A DNA stretch of 64,000 bases from Mucilaginibacter ginkgonis (lineage in GTDB: Bacteria > Bacteroidota > Bacteroidia > Sphingobacteriales > Sphingobacteriaceae). Positions 20,047 to 29,720 of the stretch are shown in pieces. Position 1 is the first letter of the stretch. Every line of letters begins with the position of its first letter. The translations under genes were made by a program, and so were the position numbers. The stretch spans positions 2,790,001 to 2,854,000 of the forward strand of contig NZ_CP066775.1 in assembly GCF_009754905.2 (NCBI RefSeq), in the 5' to 3' direction. The notes beneath the pieces were generated by a model. That model was given only the letters and a program-made list of their open reading frames with translations. It did not search any database and was not told where the DNA came from.

Positions 20047-21753
20047 ATGAATACCGCTACTGATAACCAGGACGCTGTAGAACTTAACCGCTATAGCAAG
20101 ACCCTTACCGCCGACCCAACCCAGCCGGCAGCACAGGCCATGCTCTATGGTATCGGTTTCACAGATGAGGATATGAAAAAAGCCCAGGTTGGTATTGCCA
20201 GCATGGGTTATGACGGCAACACGTGCAACATGCACCTTAATGATCTGGCAAAGGTGGTGAAACAGGGTGTGTGGGATGAGAATCTTGCCGGGCTGATATT
20301 TAATACGATTGGTGTAAGCGACGGCATGAGTAACGGTACGGAGGGCATGCGTTATTCGCTGGTAAGCCGCGACGTTATTGCCGACTCGATAGAGGCTGTA
20401 TGCGGCGCGCAATACTATGACGGGCTGATAACTATTCCCGGCTGCGACAAAAATATGCCTGGGTCCATGATCGCTATGGGCAGGTTAAATCGCCCCTCTA
20501 TCATGATCTACGGTGGCACCATCAAACCGGGCCACTACAAGGGAGAAGATCTGAACATCGTTTCGGCATTTGAAGCATTAGGTAAAAAAATAGCCGGTCA
20601 GATAGATGACATCGACTTTAAAGAGATCATTAAAAACGCCTGCCCGGGCGCGGGCGCTTGTGGTGGTATCTACACTGCTAATACTATGGCTGCAGCGATA
20701 GAGGCACTAGGCATGAGTTTGCCGTACTCCTCATCTACCCCGGCGCTTAGCCCGGAGAAAACAGCCGAATGCCTTGCAGCAGGGAAGGCTATCTACAATC
20801 TATTAGAGAAAGACATTAAGCCAACCGATATTATGACCCGCAAGGCATTTGAAAATGCCATAGTGACGATCATGGTAATGGGCGGATCTACCAACGCTGT
20901 TCTGCACTTGATAGCCATGGCAAAAAGTGTGGATGTGCCGTTGACACAAGATGATTTTCAGGAGATAAGTAACCGCATTCCGCTGCTTGCCGATATGAAG
21001 CCAAGCGGTAAATACATGATGGAAGACCTGCACAAGGTTGGTGGCATCCCTGCGGTAATGAAATATTTATTAAAACTAGGATGGCTGCACGGCGATTGCC
21101 TTACTGTGACAGGTAAAACTATTGCCGAAAACCTGGCCAATATAGAAGAACTGGATTTCGATCAACAGAAAATAATATTCCCGGTCGAGCAAGCCATAAA
21201 AGCAACAGGGCATTTACAAATACTCTATGGAAACCTGGCCACAGGCGGCAGTGTGGCGAAGATCACCGGTAAAGAAGGCGAACGCTTTGAAGGCCCCGCC
21301 CGGGTTTTTGATGGTGAATTTGAACTAATAGCAGGCATACAAAGCGGTCGCGTTCGCAAAGGCGATGTGGTAGTTATCCGCAATGTAGGCCCTAAAGGCG
21401 CGCCGGGTATGCCCGAGATGTTAAAGCCAACATCTGCGATTTTCGGTGCAGGTTTAGGTAGCTCTGTAGCACTGATCACAGACGGCCGCTTCTCTGGTGG
21501 TACCCACGGTTTTGTAGTAGGCCATATCACACCCGAAGCTTTTGAAGGCGGTGGATTAGCCTTAGTGCAGGATGATGACCGGATCATTATCGATGCTACA
21601 ACCAACCAAATGAATATGGTCATCAGCGATGAAGAATTGGCTGCCCGCAAAGCCGCTTGGATACAACCACGTCTTAAGGTAACAAAAGGGCTTTTATACA
21701 AGTACGCGAAACAGGTAACTACCGCGGCCAACGGTTGCGTAACGGATGAATAG
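20047..21753 (+). CDS. ilvD: Dihydroxy-acid dehydratase
   Basis: 568 residues. Dehydrates 2,3-dihydroxy-isovalerate and -methylvalerate to the 2-oxo acids for valine and isoleucine synthesis, using an Fe-S cluster. Cluster cysteines are seen in [11 protein letters not shown] and [17 protein letters not shown]; other IlvD/Edd motifs are [11 protein letters not shown] and [17 protein letters not shown]. First gene of a ten-gene same-strand cluster (ilvD to ilvA). An IR-D element separates it from ilvB. Confidence 0.97.
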   Translation: MNTATDNQDAVELNRYSKTLTADPTQPAAQAMLYGIGFTDEDMKKAQVGIASMGYDGNTCNMHLNDLAKVVKQGVWDENLAGLIFNTIGVSDGMSNGTEGMRYSLVSRDVIADSIEAVCGAQYYDGLITIPGCDKNMPGSMIAMGRLNRPSIMIYGGTIKPGHYKGEDLNIVSAFEALGKKIAGQIDDIDFKEIIKNACPGAGACGGIYTANTMAAAIEALGMSLPYSSSTPALSPEKTAECLAAGKAIYNLLEKDIKPTDIMTRKAFENAIVTIMVMGGSTNAVLHLIAMAKSVDVPLTQDDFQEISNRIPLLADMKPSGKYMMEDLHKVGGIPAVMKYLLKLGWLHGDCLTVTGKTIAENLANIEELDFDQQKIIFPVEQAIKATGHLQILYGNLATGGSVAKITGKEGERFEGPARVFDGEFELIAGIQSGRVRKGDVVVIRNVGPKGAPGMPEMLKPTSAIFGAGLGSSVALITDGRFSGGTHGFVVGHITPEAFEGGGLALVQDDDRIIIDATTNQMNMVISDEELAARKAAWIQPRLKVTKGLLYKYAKQVTTAANGCVTDE

Positions 21754-21838
21754 TTTATAGTCGATGGACGATAGTCTATAGAACTACTCCTAACAAAATT
21801 GATTTCCGACCGTGGTCTATCGACTATGGTCTATGGAC
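21754..21838. repeat. IR-D inverted repeat between ilvD and ilvB
   Basis: ATAGTCGATGGACGATAGTC (21757-21776) pairs with GTGGTCTATCGACTATGGTC-type sequence (about 21810-21829) with few mismatches. A related element lies at 43275 between hemC/D and hemB. Confidence 0.75.
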
Positions 21839-21850
21839 AAAAAGACGAAC

Positions 21851-23599
21851 ATGAACGATACAGCGATAGCACCACAGGAAACAGCAACGGAGCAGCCCAA
21901 AAAAGCTACCATTGAATTGACAGGTTCGGCAGCTTTATTAGAAGGTTTGCTCGCCGAAGGTGTGGATACCATTTTTGGTTATCCGGGCGGCGCCATTATG
22001 CCTGTCTATGACGCGCTGTACGATTATAAAGATAAGCTGAACCACATTTTGGTGCGCCACGAGCAGGGGGGCATACACGCCGGCCAGGGTTATGCGCGTT
22101 CGTCGGGTAAAGTGGGTGTAGTATTTGCCACTAGTGGGCCGGGTGCCACCAATTTAATTACCGGCTTAGCCGATGCGCAGATAGATAGTACGCCTATTGT
22201 TTGTATCACAGGCCAAGTGTTCGCGCATCTATTAGGTACGGATGCCTTCCAGGAAACAGACGTGATCAACATTACCACCCCGGTTACCAAGTGGAATTAC
22301 CAGGTAACAGATGCGACCGAGATCCCCGAAGTGTTAGCTAAAGCATTTTATATCGCCAAAAGCGGCCGCCCCGGACCCGTATTGATTGACGTTACAAAGA
22401 ACGCGCAGATACAAAAATTCAACTACGAGGGTTACACGCCTTGTAAACATATTCGCAGTTATCGCCCAAAACCTAATATCCGTCAGGAATACATTCAGCA
22501 GGCGGCAGAACTAATCAACCAGGCTAAAAAGCCATTTATCATTTGGGGACAAGGTGTTTTATTAGGTAGCGCCGAACAAGAATTTACAGCGTTTGTAGAA
22601 AAAAGCGGCATTCCGGCTGCCTGGACCATCATGGGTGCGGGTGCAATACCAACAAGCCATACTCAAAATGTGGGTATGCTGGGCATGCATGGCAACTACG
22701 GCCCAAATGTATTGACCAACGAGTGCGACGTATTGATCGCTATCGGCATGCGTTTCGACGATCGTGTAACAGGTCGATTAGATAAGTATGCTAAACAAGC
22801 AAAGGTGGTTCATCTGGATATTGACCCTGCAGAGATCGACAAGAACGTAAAATCTACAGTACCTGTGTGGGGCGATTGCAAAGAAACTTTGCCTTTGCTA
22901 ACGGCTGCAATTGAAAGCAAACAGTATCCCGACTGGCTGGCCAGATTTAAAGAATACACCCGCCAGGAAGTTGAACAGGTGATAGAAAATGAACTTCATC
23001 CAAAATCGGGCGAAATGACGATGGGCGAAGTTATAGATCAACTGAATAACCTAACCAAAGGCGAGGCGGTGATCGTAACAGATGTTGGCCAGCACCAGAT
23101 GGTGGCCTGCCGTTATGCGCAATTTAACCATACCCGCAGTAATATTACCAGCGGCGGTTTGGGTACTATGGGTTTCGCATTACCTGCTGCTATTGGGGCC
23201 AAGTTTGGCACACCCGATAAAACAGTTATCGCTATCATTGGCGATGGCGGCATGCAAATGACCATACAGGAATTGGGCACCATCATGCAAAGTGGCGTCG
23301 ATGTAAAGATCATTATTCTAAACAACCGTTTTTTGGGTATGGTGCGCCAATGGCAAGAGTTGTTTAACGAGCGCCGCTATTCATTTGTAGACATAGAAAG
23401 CCCTGATTTTGTAAAGGTGGCCGAAGGTTACCGTATTCCGGGTAAATGTATTTCAGACCGTGGCGACTTAAAATCTTCGTTGCAAGAGATGCTCAATAAT
23501 AATGGATCATTCTTGTTAGAGGTAATGGTGACCAAAGAGAACAACGTTTTCCCGATGGTACCGCAAGGTTGCAGTGTAAGCGAGATCAGGTTAAAGTAA
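21851..23599 (+). CDS. ilvB: Acetolactate synthase large subunit
   Basis: 582 residues from ATG 21851. In-frame ATGs at 21812 and 21833 are inside or at the edge of the IR-D repeat, so I choose the first one past it. ThDP-dependent enzyme making 2-acetolactate or 2-aceto-2-hydroxybutyrate. FGYPGGAIMPVYDAL and RHEQGGIHAGQGYARSSG contain the catalytic Glu; GDGGMQMTIQELGTIMQSG to ILNN is the ThDP/Mg motif. The regulatory subunit gene starts 6 bases downstream. Confidence 0.97.
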   Translation: MNDTAIAPQETATEQPKKATIELTGSAALLEGLLAEGVDTIFGYPGGAIMPVYDALYDYKDKLNHILVRHEQGGIHAGQGYARSSGKVGVVFATSGPGATNLITGLADAQIDSTPIVCITGQVFAHLLGTDAFQETDVINITTPVTKWNYQVTDATEIPEVLAKAFYIAKSGRPGPVLIDVTKNAQIQKFNYEGYTPCKHIRSYRPKPNIRQEYIQQAAELINQAKKPFIIWGQGVLLGSAEQEFTAFVEKSGIPAAWTIMGAGAIPTSHTQNVGMLGMHGNYGPNVLTNECDVLIAIGMRFDDRVTGRLDKYAKQAKVVHLDIDPAEIDKNVKSTVPVWGDCKETLPLLTAAIESKQYPDWLARFKEYTRQEVEQVIENELHPKSGEMTMGEVIDQLNNLTKGEAVIVTDVGQHQMVACRYAQFNHTRSNITSGGLGTMGFALPAAIGAKFGTPDKTVIAIIGDGGMQMTIQELGTIMQSGVDVKIIILNNRFLGMVRQWQELFNERRYSFVDIESPDFVKVAEGYRIPGKCISDRGDLKSSLQEMLNNNGSFLLEVMVTKENNVFPMVPQGCSVSEIRLK

Positions 23600-23605
23600 A
23601 CACCC

Positions 23606-24205
23606 ATGGAAACCCAGGAAAAACAAGAGTTTAACATCACGGTGTATACCGAAAACCAGATCGGTTTATTGAATCGTATTGCCATTATTTTTACGCGCAG
23701 AAAGATCAATATTGATAGCCTGAACACGTCGCCATCTGAAATAAAAGGCATTCATCGTTTCAACATCGTGATTGATGAGACCGAAGATGTAGTACGCAAA
23801 CTGTCAAGACAGATAGAAAAACAGGTTGAGGTACTAAAAGTGTATTACCACACTAATGCCGATGTGATCTGGCAGGAAATGGCCTTGTATAAAGTTCCGG
23901 CTGATGTGATCGCCGAGAAAGCAAGCGTGGAGCGTTTGCTGCGAGAAAACGGCGCTCGCGCGGTAGTTATCCGTAAAGATTATATCGTGTTCGAGACTAC
24001 AGGTCACCGCGAGGAAACAGACAATCTCATCAACGTTTTGCAGCCCTTCGGACTGATAGAATTTGTACGCAGCGCACGTGTTGCTATCATTAAAGACAGC
24101 GAAGGTTTCAATGCCAAGATACGTGAGTTTGAGCAGCTGGAACCGGGCGAAGAAGTAATAGAGAACAAATACCTAAACCAAGGTGAGAAGGTGTTTACCA
24201 TGTAA
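23606..24205 (+). CDS. ilvN: Acetolactate synthase small (regulatory) subunit
   Basis: 199 residues. N-terminal ACT domain (EFNITVYTENQIGLLNRIAIIFTRRKINIDSL, quoted in part as TENQIGLLNRIAIIFTRR) and C-terminal ALS_ss_C region (GARAVVIRKDYIVFETTGH). It activates IlvB and confers feedback control by valine-type end products. Slightly longer than E. coli IlvH (163). Directly follows ilvB. The 99-base gap to ilvC contains a direct repeat GAATCATAAA / GAAATCATAAA and nothing else notable. Confidence 0.95.
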   Translation: METQEKQEFNITVYTENQIGLLNRIAIIFTRRKINIDSLNTSPSEIKGIHRFNIVIDETEDVVRKLSRQIEKQVEVLKVYYHTNADVIWQEMALYKVPADVIAEKASVERLLRENGARAVVIRKDYIVFETTGHREETDNLINVLQPFGLIEFVRSARVAIIKDSEGFNAKIREFEQLEPGEEVIENKYLNQGEKVFTM

Positions 24206-24304
24206 GGTGAACGGCTGAACTGCAAACGGTTAAGGGTAACAAATAGGTAAATAATAATCGGCGGAATCATAAATCCGTCGGTGAAATCATAAAACAAAAA
24301 AAGA

Positions 24305-25369
24305 ATGGCACAATTAAATTTCGGCGGAACTGAAGAGAACGTAGTAACCCGCGATGAATTTCCGCTTTCAAAAGCACAGGAAGTATTACGTAACGAAACA
24401 GTAGCTGTAATTGGCTATGGCGTGCAAGGCCCCGGCCAGGCGCTAAATCAAAAAGACAATGGCATTAACGTAATTGTTGGCCAGCGTAAAAATTCAAAAA
24501 GCTGGGATAAGGCTGTAAGCGACGGATTTGTTCCGGGCGAGACCCTTTTTGAAATTGAAGAAGCCCTTGAAAAAGGGACTATCATTTGCTATTTACTAAG
24601 TGACGCGGCACAGATAGAATTGTGGCCAACTGTTCAAAAACATTTAACGCCAGGCAAGGCCCTGTATTTCTCACACGGCTTTGGTATCACCTTTAAAGAG
24701 CAGACCGGCATTTTGCCGCCAGCGGGTGTTGATGTGTTTTTGGTTGCACCAAAAGGTTCGGGCACTTCATTGCGCCGCATGTTTTTGCAAGGCCGCGGCT
24801 TAAACTCAAGCTTCGCTATTTTCCAGGATGCTACAGGCAAAGCTTGGGAGCGTGTGGTTGCTTTAGGTATCGCTGTTGGCAGCGGCTACCTGTTCGAGAC
24901 AGATTTCAAAAAAGAAGTTTACAGCGACCTTACCGGCGAGCGCGGTACATTAATGGGCTGTATCCAGGGCATTTTTGCGGCACAGTATGATGTGCTGCGC
25001 AGTAAAGGCCATACCCCATCTGAAGCATTTAACGAAACCGTTGAAGAGCTAACCCAATCATTAATGCCATTGGTGGCAGAAAATGGTATGGACTGGATGT
25101 ATGCCAACTGCTCTACCACCGCTCAGCGCGGCGCGTTAGACTGGTGGAAAAAATTCCGCGATGCTACCAAGCCGGTATTTGAGGAACTGTATGAAAGCGT
25201 AGCTACAGGTAAAGAATCTCAGCGTTCTATCGACTCAAACAGCCAACCCGATTACCGTGAGAAACTTAATGCAGAATTAAAGGAACTCCGTGACAGCGAG
25301 TTATGGCAGGCAGGTAAAACTGTACGCAGCCTACGCCCTGAGAACCAGGCGATTGAGAGTATTAGCTAA
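24305..25369 (+). CDS. ilvC: Ketol-acid reductoisomerase
   Basis: 354 residues. Converts acetolactate to dihydroxy-isovalerate with NADPH. The Rossmann fingerprint reads VIGYGVQGPGQALNQKDNG, differing from the GSQGHAHALN form of E. coli and typical of the Bacteroidota/fungal-like KARI group. The cofactor loop is GQRKNSKSW; metal-site segments are SDLTGERGTLMGCIQGIF and the Glu-rich EELTQSLMPLVAENGMDWMY. Full length. IR-A follows in the gap to leuC. Confidence 0.97.
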   Translation: MAQLNFGGTEENVVTRDEFPLSKAQEVLRNETVAVIGYGVQGPGQALNQKDNGINVIVGQRKNSKSWDKAVSDGFVPGETLFEIEEALEKGTIICYLLSDAAQIELWPTVQKHLTPGKALYFSHGFGITFKEQTGILPPAGVDVFLVAPKGSGTSLRRMFLQGRGLNSSFAIFQDATGKAWERVVALGIAVGSGYLFETDFKKEVYSDLTGERGTLMGCIQGIFAAQYDVLRSKGHTPSEAFNETVEELTQSLMPLVAENGMDWMYANCSTTAQRGALDWWKKFRDATKPVFEELYESVATGKESQRSIDSNSQPDYREKLNAELKELRDSELWQAGKTVRSLRPENQAIESIS

Positions 25370-25379
25370 CAAACCAATA

Positions 25380-25452
25380 TGTCATTGCGAGGCACGAAGC
25401 AATCTCGTAGAATGATTAGCGACGAGATTGCCGCGCTACGCTCGCAATGACA
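25380..25452. repeat. IR-A element between ilvC and leuC
   Basis: TGTCATTGCGAG at the left end and CTCGCAATGACA at the right end are perfect inverted ends; internal AATCTCG/CGAGATT also pair. 73 bases long, filling most of the gap. Confidence 0.85.
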
Positions 25453-25463
25453 AATAGTATTAA

Positions 25464-26879
25464 ATGGGACAAACATTATTCGATAAAATTTGGGATGCGC
25501 ATGTTGTAAGCAGCAAAGACGGCTTCCCCGATATTTTATATATCGATACGCATTTCATTCATGAGGTAACCAGTCCGCAGGCCTTTGATGGTTTGCGTAA
25601 ACGCGGCTTGCCAGTATTTAGGCCAAAGCAAACCGTAGCCACTGCAGACCATAACGTACCCACCTGGGACCAGCACCTACCTATTAAGGAAGAACTGTCG
25701 CGTTACCAGGTAGATATGCTGACTAAGAACTGCGCCGAGTTTGGTGTAGAACTTTATGGTTTAGGCCACCCTTACCAGGGCATTGTGCACGTAATAGGCC
25801 CCGAGCTGGGCATTACCCGCCCGGGAGGTACTTACGTTTGCGGGGACAGTCATACATCTACGCACGGTGCTTTTGGCGCTATCGCGTTTGGTATCGGCAC
25901 TTCGCAGGTTGAGCAGGTGTTGGCAACACAATGTTTGCTGCAGTCGCGCCCAAAGCGCATGAAGATAGAGGTGAACGGCAAACTGCAGCGCGGTGTTGGT
26001 GCCAAGGACATTATCCTTTATATCATCTCTAAAATTTCTGCTGCAGGCGGGACAGGTTACGCAGTAGAATACGCAGGCGACACCATTCGCTCTTTAAGCA
26101 TGGAAGGCCGTATGACTATTTGCAACATGAGTATAGAGATGGGTGCGCGCTGCGGGTTGATCGCTCCGGACGAAACTACCATCAACTATGTTAAAGGCCG
26201 CGAGTTTGCTCCGAAAGGAGAGGAATGGAATAAAGCCGAAGCGTACTGGAAAACTTTGTATTCTGATGCTGATGCGCAGTTTGATTCTGTATTGACTTTT
26301 AACGCCGCGGATATCGAACCGATGATCACCTATGGTACCAACCCGGGTATGGGCATCGGGATAACCAAGCATGTGCCAAATACCGTTGATGTTGACCCTA
26401 CAGAGCAGCGCTCATATGCTAACTCGTTAAGCTACATGGGTTTGCACGATGATGAAAGCCTGTTAGGTAAACCGATAGATTATGTGTTCATCGGCAGTTG
26501 CACCAACTCACGAATAGAAGACCTGCGCGAAGTAGCCGCCTTTTTCAAAGGCAAGCAAAAAGCAGATCATGTTACGGTTTGGGTAGTGCCCGGTTCAAAA
26601 CAAGTACAGGAGCAGGCCATTGCTGAAGGTTTGGATAAGGTATTCGAGTCGGCGGGCTTTCCGCTTCGCGAACCGGGGTGCAGCGCATGCCTGGGCATGA
26701 ATGAGGATAAAATTCCGGCAGGTAGATATTGCGTTTCTACCTCTAACAGAAATTTTGAAGGCAGGCAGGGGCCAAACTCGCGCACCATACTGGCAAGTCC
26801 GCTAACGGCTGCCGCTGCTGCGGTAACCGGCAGAATTACGGATGTGAGGGAGATGTTGTCTGAATCAGAATTTGCATAA
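25464..26879 (+). CDS. leuC: 3-isopropylmalate dehydratase large subunit
   Basis: 471 residues. Aconitase-family enzyme isomerising 2- to 3-isopropylmalate, working with LeuD. 4Fe-4S ligands are in FIGSCTNSR and [32 protein letters not shown] is the substrate-site motif. Length matches family. It follows the KARI gene and an IR-A element; leuD follows after another IR-A copy. Confidence 0.97.
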   Translation: MGQTLFDKIWDAHVVSSKDGFPDILYIDTHFIHEVTSPQAFDGLRKRGLPVFRPKQTVATADHNVPTWDQHLPIKEELSRYQVDMLTKNCAEFGVELYGLGHPYQGIVHVIGPELGITRPGGTYVCGDSHTSTHGAFGAIAFGIGTSQVEQVLATQCLLQSRPKRMKIEVNGKLQRGVGAKDIILYIISKISAAGGTGYAVEYAGDTIRSLSMEGRMTICNMSIEMGARCGLIAPDETTINYVKGREFAPKGEEWNKAEAYWKTLYSDADAQFDSVLTFNAADIEPMITYGTNPGMGIGITKHVPNTVDVDPTEQRSYANSLSYMGLHDDESLLGKPIDYVFIGSCTNSRIEDLREVAAFFKGKQKADHVTVWVVPGSKQVQEQAIAEGLDKVFESAGFPLREPGCSACLGMNEDKIPAGRYCVSTSNRNFEGRQGPNSRTILASPLTAAAAAVTGRITDVREMLSESEFA

Positions 26880-26891
26880 ATAAAACCCTTA

Positions 26892-26979
26892 TGTCATTGC
26901 GAGGAACGAAGCAATCTCATTGGATGAGAAAAGTGGATATGCAAGGATTGCCGCGCCGCTAGAGCGACTCGCAATGACA
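26892..26979. repeat. IR-A element between leuC and leuD
   Basis: Ends TGTCATTGCGAG and CTCGCAATGACA are the same as in the copy at 25380; the left half reads GAGGAACGAAGCAATCTCAT against GAGGCACGAAGCAATCTCGT there. The centre differs. Confidence 0.85.
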
Positions 26980-26992
26980 AGAAGAAAATAAT

Positions 26993-27580
26993 ATGAGCAC
27001 TAAAACATTCAAACATCTAAAATCTACCGCAGTACCACTGCCGATAGAAAACATAGATACAGACCAGATCATCCCGGCGAGGTTCTTAAAAGCCACTACA
27101 CGCGATGGTTTTGGCAATAACCTGTTCCGCGATTGGCGCTTTGACGAGGACGACGAGCCTAAGCGCGACTTTGTGCTGAACAACCCCACTTACGAAGGTA
27201 AGGTACTGGTGGCAGGTAAAAACTTTGGTTGCGGCAGCAGCCGTGAGCATGCTGCCTGGGCCATTGCAGATTATGGTTTTGATGCCGTAGTGAGCAGTTT
27301 CTTCGCCGACATATTTAAAGGCAATGCGCTTAATAACGGCTTACTGCCGGTACAAGTTAGCGATGCTTTCCTGGCTAAGATATTCGACGCGATCTATGCG
27401 GATAAAGATGCCCAGATAGAAATAGACCTGGAGGCGCAAATCATTAGCATCGTCTCCTCCGGCGAAGAGGAAAGTTTCGAGATCAACGCGTATAAAAAGG
27501 CATGCCTTATCAATGGTTATGACGACATCGACTATGTGTTAAGCAATAAAGAACTGATTGAGGAATTTGAAAAACAATAA
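26993..27580 (+). CDS. leuD: 3-isopropylmalate dehydratase small subunit
   Basis: 195 residues, the swivelling domain that completes Leu[31 protein letters not shown] and [13 protein letters not shown] are diagnostic. The length is usual for LeuD. The last base of its stop codon is also the first base of an IR-C repeat pair. Confidence 0.96.
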   Translation: MSTKTFKHLKSTAVPLPIENIDTDQIIPARFLKATTRDGFGNNLFRDWRFDEDDEPKRDFVLNNPTYEGKVLVAGKNFGCGSSREHAAWAIADYGFDAVVSSFFADIFKGNALNNGLLPVQVSDAFLAKIFDAIYADKDAQIEIDLEAQIISIVSSGEEESFEINAYKKACLINGYDDIDYVLSNKELIEEFEKQ

Positions 27581-27676
27581 ACCCCCAACCCCCCTGAAGG
27601 GGGCTCGCAAAATATATGGTAAGAAAATATTCAGTTGAAATTAACTTTAATTCCCCCTTCAGGGGGATAGGGGGTT
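27580..27676. repeat. IR-C inverted repeat pair between leuD and leuB
   Basis: AACCCCCAACCCCCCTGAAG plus GGGG (27580-27603) is mirrored by CCCCCTTCAGGGGG then ATAGGGGGTT (27653-27676), 24-base arms with two or so mismatches around a 49-base AT-rich centre. Each arm also folds on itself (CCCCC/GGGGG). Confidence 0.8.
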
Positions 27677-27680
27677 GTAT

Positions 27681-28754
27681 ATGAATAAGTCGATTTTAGT
27701 CATCCCCGGAGATGGCATCGGCCCCGAGGTTACTACTTGGGGTAAAGCAGTTTTAGAAGCTATCGGTAAGCAGTATGGACATCAGTTTACGTTCGACGAA
27801 GCGCTGATGGGGCACGTGGCCATCGAGGCTACAGGCAACCCATTGCCTGATGAAACCCTCGCCAAAGCTAAAGCCAGCGATGCCATTCTGTTCGGCGCGG
27901 TGGGCCACGCCAAATATGATAACGATCCATCTGCTAAGGTGCGCCCCGAGCAGGGGTTGCTAAAGATCCGCAAAGAATTAGGCTTGTACGCCAATCTTCG
28001 CCCCATCATGCTTTTTGATGAGTTGCTGGATGCTTCGAGTTTGAAACCTGAGATATTAAAAGGAACAGATATCCTTTTCTTCCGCGAACTGACCGGCGAT
28101 GTTTATTTCGGTGAGAAGAAACGCAGTGAGGATAGGAATACAGCATCTGACCTGATGATCTACAGCCGTTATGAGGTGGAACGCATCGCTAGAAAAGCCT
28201 TCGAGGCGGCAAGGGTACGTACAAAAAAACTATGCTCGGTAGATAAGGCCAATGTGCTTGAAGCATCACGCCTGTGGCGCGAGGTGGTGCAAGAAATGGC
28301 GAAGGATTATTTGGATGTAGAAACCGAGCACATGTTTATAGACAACGCTGCTATGCAGTTGGTTAAGAATCCCAAAAAGTTCGACGTGGTGCTTACCGCT
28401 AACCTTTTTGGGGATATTTTAACAGATGAAGCATCGCAGATAGCAGGTTCTATGGGTATGTTGGCATCGGCCTCCATTGGTGATGGTACAGGTTTCTTTG
28501 AACCCATCCACGGTTCGGCACATGACATTGCCGGGCAGGACAAGGCAAATCCGTTGGCTTCGATATTGTCTGTGGCTTTGATGCTGGAGATCAGTTTCGG
28601 CCTGAAAGATGAAGCAAAAAAGATAACCGACGCGATAGATAAAACGTTAAAGAACGGCTACCGTACCGGCGATATTGCCGATGTAAATACCGATAAAAAC
28701 AAAATTTTAGGTACCAAGGCAATGGGGCAAAAGGTGCTGGAATATCTAAGTTGA
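27681..28754 (+). CDS. leuB: 3-isopropylmalate dehydrogenase
   Basis: 357 residues from ATG 27681; a TTG two codons earlier lies in the repeat and is less likely. Oxidative decarboxylation of 3-isopropylmalate with NAD. ILVIPGDGIGPEV begins the protein; RELTGDVYFG, VDKANVLEASRLWREV and ANLFGDILTDEASQIAGSMG carry the metal- and substrate-site residues; PIHGSAHDIAG precedes the NAD site. Full length. Confidence 0.97.
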   Translation: MNKSILVIPGDGIGPEVTTWGKAVLEAIGKQYGHQFTFDEALMGHVAIEATGNPLPDETLAKAKASDAILFGAVGHAKYDNDPSAKVRPEQGLLKIRKELGLYANLRPIMLFDELLDASSLKPEILKGTDILFFRELTGDVYFGEKKRSEDRNTASDLMIYSRYEVERIARKAFEAARVRTKKLCSVDKANVLEASRLWREVVQEMAKDYLDVETEHMFIDNAAMQLVKNPKKFDVVLTANLFGDILTDEASQIAGSMGMLASASIGDGTGFFEPIHGSAHDIAGQDKANPLASILSVALMLEISFGLKDEAKKITDAIDKTLKNGYRTGDIADVNTDKNKILGTKAMGQKVLEYLS

Positions 28755-28803
28755 GGTTAAAGGTAAAAGGCAGAACGGTGAAAGGTTCTGATGAAAATTA
28801 CAC

Positions 28804-28825
28804 ATCTCCCCATTCAGGGGGAGAT
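28804..28825. repeat. IR-C type hairpin between leuB and the methyltransferase
   Basis: ATCTCCCC/GGGGAGAT with loop ATTCAG, followed by a G-rich run, 15 bases before the next ATG. Could act as a transcription or mRNA-stability hairpin. Confidence 0.65.
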
Positions 28826-28839
28826 TAAGAGGGGGCTAT

Positions 28840-29598
28840 ATGAAATGGAACGCTGAATTATATGACGACAAACACGCTTTTGTTTACCAGTTTGGCGAAA
28901 GCGTCCTTGGTTTGCTGGATGTTAAACCCGGCGAGCGTATCCATGACTTAGGCTGTGGTACTGGTGACCTGACCAAACAAATACAGGAGCTGGGCGCGGA
29001 TGTGATCGGTACAGACCTTTCTCCGCAGATGATAGCCAAGGCCAAAGAGAAGTTTCCGGATGTAAAATTTGAAGTGGCTGATGCTGCAGATTTTGAATTA
29101 GGCAACGACTTCGACGCGGTGTTTAGCAATGCCGCACTGCACTGGGTAAAAGACCAGGACGCTATGATGACTTCTGTTTACAAAAGCCTTAAGCCGGGGG
29201 GGCGTTTTGTTGCAGAAATGGGCGGTAAAGGCAATGTTCAGAAACTAATAACTGTTACCCGCGACACCCTTAACAAGTATGGCTACCATCAGCAGGCCAA
29301 ATATTCGCAATGGTATTTTCCGTCTGTGGGCGAATATGCTTCCAGGCTGGAAAGCCACGGCTTTAGGGTAACGTTCGCTGTACACTTCGACCGAAAAACT
29401 CCGTTGCAAGATGGCGAGGCAGGATTGATAAAATGGATAGAAATGTTTGGCTCACCTTATTTTGAAGGCGTAACCCCAACAGATAAAGAGAAGATATTAA
29501 ATGAAATAACAGCGTTGCTAAAACCCGACTATGAAGAAAACGGGCAATGGTATGCCGACTACAAAAGGCTAAGATTTACAGCTATAAAAGAGATGTGA
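28840..29598 (+). CDS. Class I SAM-dependent methyltransferase, trans-aconitate-methyltransferase-like
   Basis: 252 residues. SAM motif I is DLGCGTGDLTKQI (about 39-51), the acidic motif II loop is GTDLSPQMIAKAKEKFP, and FSNAALHWVKDQDAMM and SLKPGGRFVAEMGGKGN are motifs shared with Tam-type (trans-aconitate 2-) methyltransferases. It sits between leuB and leuA on the same strand, bracketed by an IR-C hairpin and an IR-E element, and so is probably co-transcribed with leucine genes. Substrate unknown; a small carboxylic acid is plausible (see findings). No N-terminal signal, so cytoplasmic. Confidence 0.88.
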   Translation: MKWNAELYDDKHAFVYQFGESVLGLLDVKPGERIHDLGCGTGDLTKQIQELGADVIGTDLSPQMIAKAKEKFPDVKFEVADAADFELGNDFDAVFSNAALHWVKDQDAMMTSVYKSLKPGGRFVAEMGGKGNVQKLITVTRDTLNKYGYHQQAKYSQWYFPSVGEYASRLESHGFRVTFAVHFDRKTPLQDGEAGLIKWIEMFGSPYFEGVTPTDKEKILNEITALLKPDYEENGQWYADYKRLRFTAIKEM

Positions 29599-29716
29599 GA
29601 CATTAGATGTGAGATTTGAGAAAGGCTCGCATCAATATTAATACATCGCGCAATAAAAAATTAAACAAAAACTGACGAAAGATATGGTTCTCATATCTCA
29701 CGTCTCAAATCTCAAA
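29593..29716. repeat. IR-E inverted repeat between the methyltransferase gene and leuA
   Basis: GATGTGAGATTTGAGA (near 29605-29621) is matched by the reverse complement of TCTCATATCTCACGTC (near 29689-29704), one mismatch apart from a T/C change. Further TGAGA words extend both arms. The right arm ends just before leuA. Confidence 0.7.
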
Positions 29717-29720
29717 GAAG

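Noticed and set aside
27580..27676. The leuD-leuB gap as a CRISPR-like or riboswitch element
   Set aside because: There is a single inverted pair with no regularly spaced direct repeats, and no conserved aptamer core; it is an IR-C repeat.
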